Shown: positions 7,078 to 9,666 of the stretch, piece by piece
How positions within the stretch are numbered: position 1 is the stretch's first letter
Layout: each line of letters opens with the position of its first letter
Source of the DNA: JAADHY01 sp964428935
GTDB taxonomy: Bacteria > Planctomycetota > Planctomycetia > Planctomycetales > Planctomycetaceae
Direction of reading: 5' to 3'
Length of the DNA stretch: 9,666 bases
NCBI GenBank assembly: GCA_964428935.1
Contig: CAYSAG010000201.1
Span: forward strand, 1 to 9,666
Made by a program: the position numbers and the translations under genes
Notes under the pieces: generated by a model
The model's database searches: none
What the model was told of the DNA's origin: nothing
Seen by the model: the letters and a program-made list of their open reading frames with translations, nothing else

Positions 7078-7113
7078 CGGCTGGAAGCCGCTCAAACCGG
7101 CTTTCGAAGCCGG
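7078..7113 (+). repeat. Two tandem triloop hairpins upstream of the PL11 gene
   Basis: CGGCT-GGA-AGCCG (7078-7090) is followed 6 nt later by CCGGCTT-TCG-AAGCCGG (7097-7113). Both share the ACCGGCT...AAGCCG core, so the second looks like a lengthened copy of the first. They lie about 90-125 nt before the lyase start codon. They could be a doubled operator or leader RNA structure. Each alone is short enough for chance; the similarity of the pair is what counts. Confidence 0.5.
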
Positions 7114-7202
7114 CGTTCTGGCGAGTCCGAGCGGAGACGCGGCGGTCGAATCAACGGCGAAGTTTGTTTGCAGGCCACTGTACGACTCGGGAGGGACCGG
7201 CC

Positions 7203-9020
7203 ATGACTCAGCGCACTGTCGCTCGTCGCCATTTTCACTCAGCCCGGCCTGTGTGCGCCCCACCGAAGCTTGCTTTTGTGGCCGTCTTGCTGCTGTCGGC
7301 TTGCTTTGCCCGGGCAGGCGACCAGGCGGCGATTTCGATTCAGGAGCCGCTTGGTCGAGGGTTGGTGGCGCGGCCGCTGGCGGACGGGAGCGTTTACTTG
7401 AGCTGGCGTCTTTTGGACTCCGACCCGGCCGACGTGGCGTTTCACGTTTACCGGTCGGTAGGACGACAGCGGCCGGTGCGGTTGACGGAACAGCCCGTCC
7501 GCCGCACCACGGACTTCGTCGACCGGTCGGCCCCACGCGGTCAGCCTTGTCGTTGGTTCGTTCGGCCTGTCCAAGGCGGGCGCGAAGGTGAGGCGTCGGA
7601 GGCCGTGTCGGCAGTTCCCGGAAAGGCCGCTCCGCCCTACCTCTCCATCAAGCTGCAAGGTCCTTACACGTTCCAGAAAGTCGGAATCGCCGACCTGGAC
7701 GGCGACGGACGCTACGACTTTGTGATCAAGCAGCCGAACGCGAACATCGACCCGTACGAAAAGTACTGGAAACCCAGTCCGGACACGTACAAGCTGGAAG
7801 CCTACACCAGCGACGGTCGGTTCCTGTGGCGGTACGACCTGGGGTGGGCCATTGAGCGGGGCATTTGGTACTCGCCGTACGTCGTCTACGACTTGGACGG
7901 CGACGGACGGGCCGAGGTGGCGGTCAAGACCGGCGAAGGCGACCCGCGTGGTCCAGACGGCCGCGTGCAGACCGGACCGGAGTACCTGACGATTCTCGAC
8001 GGCCAAACCGGCAAGAAGCTCGCTCAAGTCGACTGGCCGCCACGCAAGCCCTACTACGACTTGCACGGCCAGCGTGGCTACAACCGGGCTTCACGCAACC
8101 AGCTCGGCATCGCCTACTTGGACGGCAAGCACCCGCACCTGATTGTCGAACGGGGCACGTACAGCTTGATTGTGGTCATTGCGTACCGGTTCGAAAACGG
8201 CCGACTGCGCCAGGTGTGGCGTTGGGACAACAGCAAGCTGGACCGCAAGTACTGGGGCCAGGGAGCTCACTGGATGCACAGCGCCGACGTGGACGGAGAC
8301 GGTCGAGCCGAGGTCATCATTGGGTCGGCCGTCATTGACGACAACGGGCAGGCGTTGTGGTCGACCGGCCTCGGCCACCCAGACCACAGCTACGTGGGCG
8401 AAATCGACCCAGACCGGCCAGGTTTGGAAATTTACTACGGCATTGAAACCCGGCAAAAGAAGGCCAACGGAATGTGCCTGGTCGACGCCGCGACCGGCAA
8501 GATTCTTTGGGGCTACCAGGGGCCGACGCGTCACGTCCACAGCCACGGTCTGTGCAGCGACATCGACGCTCGGTACCCCGGCTGCGAGTGCTACAGTGCA
8601 GACACCGACGTGCTGAAGCGCTACGCCTGGTCTCGACTGTGGTCGTGCAAAGGTCAGGTCATTAGCAAAGAGAACATTGGCGGGTTCGGCGCGCTGACCG
8701 TCCACTGGGACGCCGACCCGCAGCGCGAGCTGATTCTGGGCCGACGAATTGTCAACTACGGCGGTCAAGCCCTTGAACCGCGTTTGCAGGGGACGGTGGT
8801 GGCCGTAGCCGACGTGGTAGGCGACTGGCGTGAGGAAATCATTACGACCCTGCCGGGTGAAATGCGAATCTACGTCACGACCATTCCAGCTCGCAGCCGG
8901 CACGTGTGTCTCATGCGCGACCCGGTCTACCGAATCGACGTCGCTCACGCAGCCATGGGTTACTACCAGGTGCCCATGTTGAGCTACGACTTGGCCGGCA
9001 GTGAGGCGAAACAACGGTGA
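7203..9020 (+). CDS. Polysaccharide lyase family 11 rhamnogalacturonan lyase, exported
   Basis: The product is 605 aa, close to the ~620 aa of Bacillus YesW. ATG at 7203 follows GGGAGGGA by 6 nt; the longer frame from 6999 has no homology. The family cleaves rhamnogalacturonan I by beta-elimination between rhamnose and galacturonate. After a 22-residue basic N-region comes a hydrophobic core ending LLLSACFARAG, which contains both a lipobox (LSAC, Cys34) and a signal peptidase I site (ARA before Gly39). Residues about 45-140 form an FnIII-like beta-sandwich (GLVARPLADGSVYLSW, FHVYRSV). Residues about 145-600 are the beta-propeller with DxDGDGR calcium loops at 164-170, 230-236 and 362-368, GQGAHWMHSADVDGDG at 353-368, GHPDH at 391-395, HSHGLCSDID at 446-455 and the terminal VVGDWREEII and MRDPVYRIDVAHAAMGYYQVP block. 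GHPDHSYVGEID replaces the more usual GHGDAxHxxDxD, so this is a divergent subgroup. It lies 292 bp before another secreted beta-helix gene. Confidence 0.92.
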   Translation: MTQRTVARRHFHSARPVCAPPKLAFVAVLLLSACFARAGDQAAISIQEPLGRGLVARPLADGSVYLSWRLLDSDPADVAFHVYRSVGRQRPVRLTEQPVRRTTDFVDRSAPRGQPCRWFVRPVQGGREGEASEAVSAVPGKAAPPYLSIKLQGPYTFQKVGIADLDGDGRYDFVIKQPNANIDPYEKYWKPSPDTYKLEAYTSDGRFLWRYDLGWAIERGIWYSPYVVYDLDGDGRAEVAVKTGEGDPRGPDGRVQTGPEYLTILDGQTGKKLAQVDWPPRKPYYDLHGQRGYNRASRNQLGIAYLDGKHPHLIVERGTYSLIVVIAYRFENGRLRQVWRWDNSKLDRKYWGQGAHWMHSADVDGDGRAEVIIGSAVIDDNGQALWSTGLGHPDHSYVGEIDPDRPGLEIYYGIETRQKKANGMCLVDAATGKILWGYQGPTRHVHSHGLCSDIDARYPGCECYSADTDVLKRYAWSRLWSCKGQVISKENIGGFGALTVHWDADPQRELILGRRIVNYGGQALEPRLQGTVVAVADVVGDWREEIITTLPGEMRIYVTTIPARSRHVCLMRDPVYRIDVAHAAMGYYQVPMLSYDLAGSEAKQR

Positions 9021-9112
9021 GGGCCTCGGTGCGCGAAGGGCCCGGGGGCGAGGCGACGAGCGCCAGTCCCTGTTTCGACGGCGGGTGCCTTCGGTCTTGC
9101 AGCCTCCGGCCC

Positions 9113-9154
9113 GCGGTCGCAGTGCCGCGGCGCTGAGCACGCGGACGCGACCGC
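9113..9154. repeat. Nested inverted repeat downstream of the PL11 gene
   Basis: GCGGTCGC (9113-9120) is the perfect reverse complement of GCGACCGC (9147-9154), with 26 nt between. Inside, AGTGC/GCGCT (9121-9125, 9130-9134) can pair around a CGCG loop with one G-T wobble. It lies about 95 nt past the lyase stop and 160 nt before the next gene. No T-run follows on the plus strand, so it is at best a weak terminator or 3' stabiliser. The rest of the 292 bp gap (9021-9312) shows only a short GGGCC/GGCCC pair just after the stop codon and the 14 bp duplication at 9272-9299. Confidence 0.45.
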
Positions 9155-9271
9155 AAAGCCACAGAGCCAACGGCTACTCGCCGAGCTGAGCGGCCTGCGG
9201 TCGACGAAGGCCGTGTGGGAAGCGAGCCGCTGGGCCGACCGGCGGCTCGTCCGCGCGTGGCCTGTCTCCAA

Positions 9272-9299
9272 ACTTCGGCACACACACTTCGGCACACAC
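9272..9299 (+). repeat. Perfect tandem duplication of 14 bp before the last gene
   Basis: ACTTCGGCACACAC occurs twice head to tail (9272-9285 and 9286-9299). The second copy ends 1 bp before the GAGGAA ribosome site (9301-9306) of the next gene, so it lies in its 5' leader. Perfect identity suggests a recent slippage event, or a selected pair of binding sites. Confidence 0.8.
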
Positions 9300-9312
9300 A
9301 GAGGAACCGTCA

Positions 9313-9666
9313 ATGGACGCCGACGCACGCCTTCTTGCAACGCGGAACGTCCGATTCGCTGGCTGCCTTGCAGCAGCCCTTGCCCTTTGGGGTTTGCTCT
9401 CGCCGCCCGCCTGGACAGCGGCAGCGGAGCGGACCCTCGTGCCCAGTCCGAGCTGGGTTCCGAAAGCACCACCGCTTCGCGTTCAGGGTCGGGTGGTTCG
9501 CGTCAAGAACGTTCGGCAACTGTTCGACGCGGTGGCCCACGCCCGTCCCGGTGACACGATTCTTTTGGCCGACGGCACTTACCGCATGCCCCGTTACTTG
9601 CAAATTCGCACGGACCGAGTGACGCTGCGCGGCGAGTCGGGCGACCCGCGCAAAGTCGTTCTGGAC
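9313..9666 (+). CDS. Secreted right-handed beta-helix protein, 5' part only (runs off the window)
   Basis: ATG at 9313 follows GAGGAA by 6 nt and opens 118 codons without a stop up to the window edge. The first ~38 residues are a signal peptide: MDADARLLATRNVRF, then a hydrophobic CLAAALALWGLL core and a likely cleavage after TAAA (residue 38). After a Pro-rich linker, VRVKNVRQLFDAVAHARPGD (about 60-79), TILLADGTYRM and VTLRGESGDPRKVVLD form the characteristic first coils of a right-handed parallel beta-helix: an AxxxARPGDTIxLxDGTY opening followed by an IRTDRVTLRGE strand. This opening is shared by chondroitinase-B/alginate-lyase-like (PL6) enzymes and by many uncharacterised beta-helix proteins; the catalytic region lies outside the window, so activity cannot be assigned. 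Placement 292 bp after a PL11 lyase on the same strand supports a polysaccharide-degrading role. Confidence 0.85.
   Translation, partial: MDADARLLATRNVRFAGCLAAALALWGLLSPPAWTAAAERTLVPSPSWVPKAPPLRVQGRVVRVKNVRQLFDAVAHARPGDTILLADGTYRMPRYLQIRTDRVTLRGESGDPRKVVLD

Larger units (their letters stand above)
6587..7202. other. 616 bp gap between oxidoreductase and PL11 lyase genes
   Basis: There is no supported gene. Long open frames cross the gap on both strands (for example plus 6460-7206 and minus 6635-7000), but they overlap the ends of known genes, are Arg/Ala-rich and show no motif or ribosome site. The left part holds hairpins at 6639-6665 and 6716-6777, including a good intrinsic terminator. 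The middle has a 9 bp direct repeat GACGTCGCG at about 6814 and 6846. The right end holds two small hairpins (7078-7113) and the lyase ribosome site GGGAGGGA (7189-7196). The lyase therefore probably has its own promoter within about 6780-7180, though none is recognisable. Confidence 0.5.

Noticed and set aside
6460..7206. Plus-strand 248-codon frame across the gap between oxidoreductase and lyase
   Set aside because: It overlaps the 3' end of the oxidoreductase gene out of frame, crosses a strong terminator, is Arg/Ala-rich and has no motif.
8091..9170. 359-codon minus-strand frame opposite the PL11 gene
   Set aside because: Antisense shadow with no motif; the plus strand encodes a full-length PL11 protein.

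Overview
The window is GC-rich and has long non-coding gaps (442, 513, 616 and 292 bp between genes). It carries a gene set typical of Planctomycetota, probably a Pirellulales-like bacterium. The signs are a Tat-exported Gfo/Idh/MocA oxidoreductase with a QKP motif, a lipoprotein built of 24-residue leucine-rich repeats, and secreted right-handed beta-helix and polysaccharide lyase proteins. The taxon is inferred from gene style; there is no rRNA or other marker gene here.

Layout. Positions 1-90 hold three tandem copies of a ~30 bp palindromic element. They abut an open stretch (about 91-290) that resembles a decayed IS66-type transposase. On the minus strand, 511-2886 encodes a secreted beta-helix protein with a CBM9-like C-terminal domain. 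Further upstream on the same strand, 3329-4702 encodes a lipoprotein with a coiled-coil stalk and 14 leucine-rich repeats. A divergent gap with two inverted repeats (4882-4923, with a 14 bp stem, and 4936-4975) separates it from the plus-strand Gfo/Idh/MocA gene (5216-6586). That gene is followed by a good intrinsic terminator (6716-6755). Next come a PL11-type rhamnogalacturonan lyase (7203-9020) and the 5' part of a second secreted beta-helix gene (9313 to the window end).

How the genes may work together. A PL11 lyase, two beta-helix proteins of a shape common among polysaccharide lyases and some glycosidases, and a carbohydrate-binding-like module suggest extracytoplasmic breakdown of a uronic-acid-rich glycan such as rhamnogalacturonan I. 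The exported Gfo/Idh/MocA protein may act on released sugars. Each gene has its own Shine-Dalgarno sequence and wide spacing, so this looks like a loose neighbourhood rather than one operon. No transporter, SusC/D pair, regulator or sulfatase is visible. The leucine-rich-repeat lipoprotein has no evident catalytic role.

I found no CRISPR array, tRNA, rRNA, defence system or clearly new multi-gene system. The least explained items are the strong inverted repeats in the divergent gap, the paired hairpins before the lyase gene, the LRR lipoprotein and the beta-helix/CBM9-like fusion.
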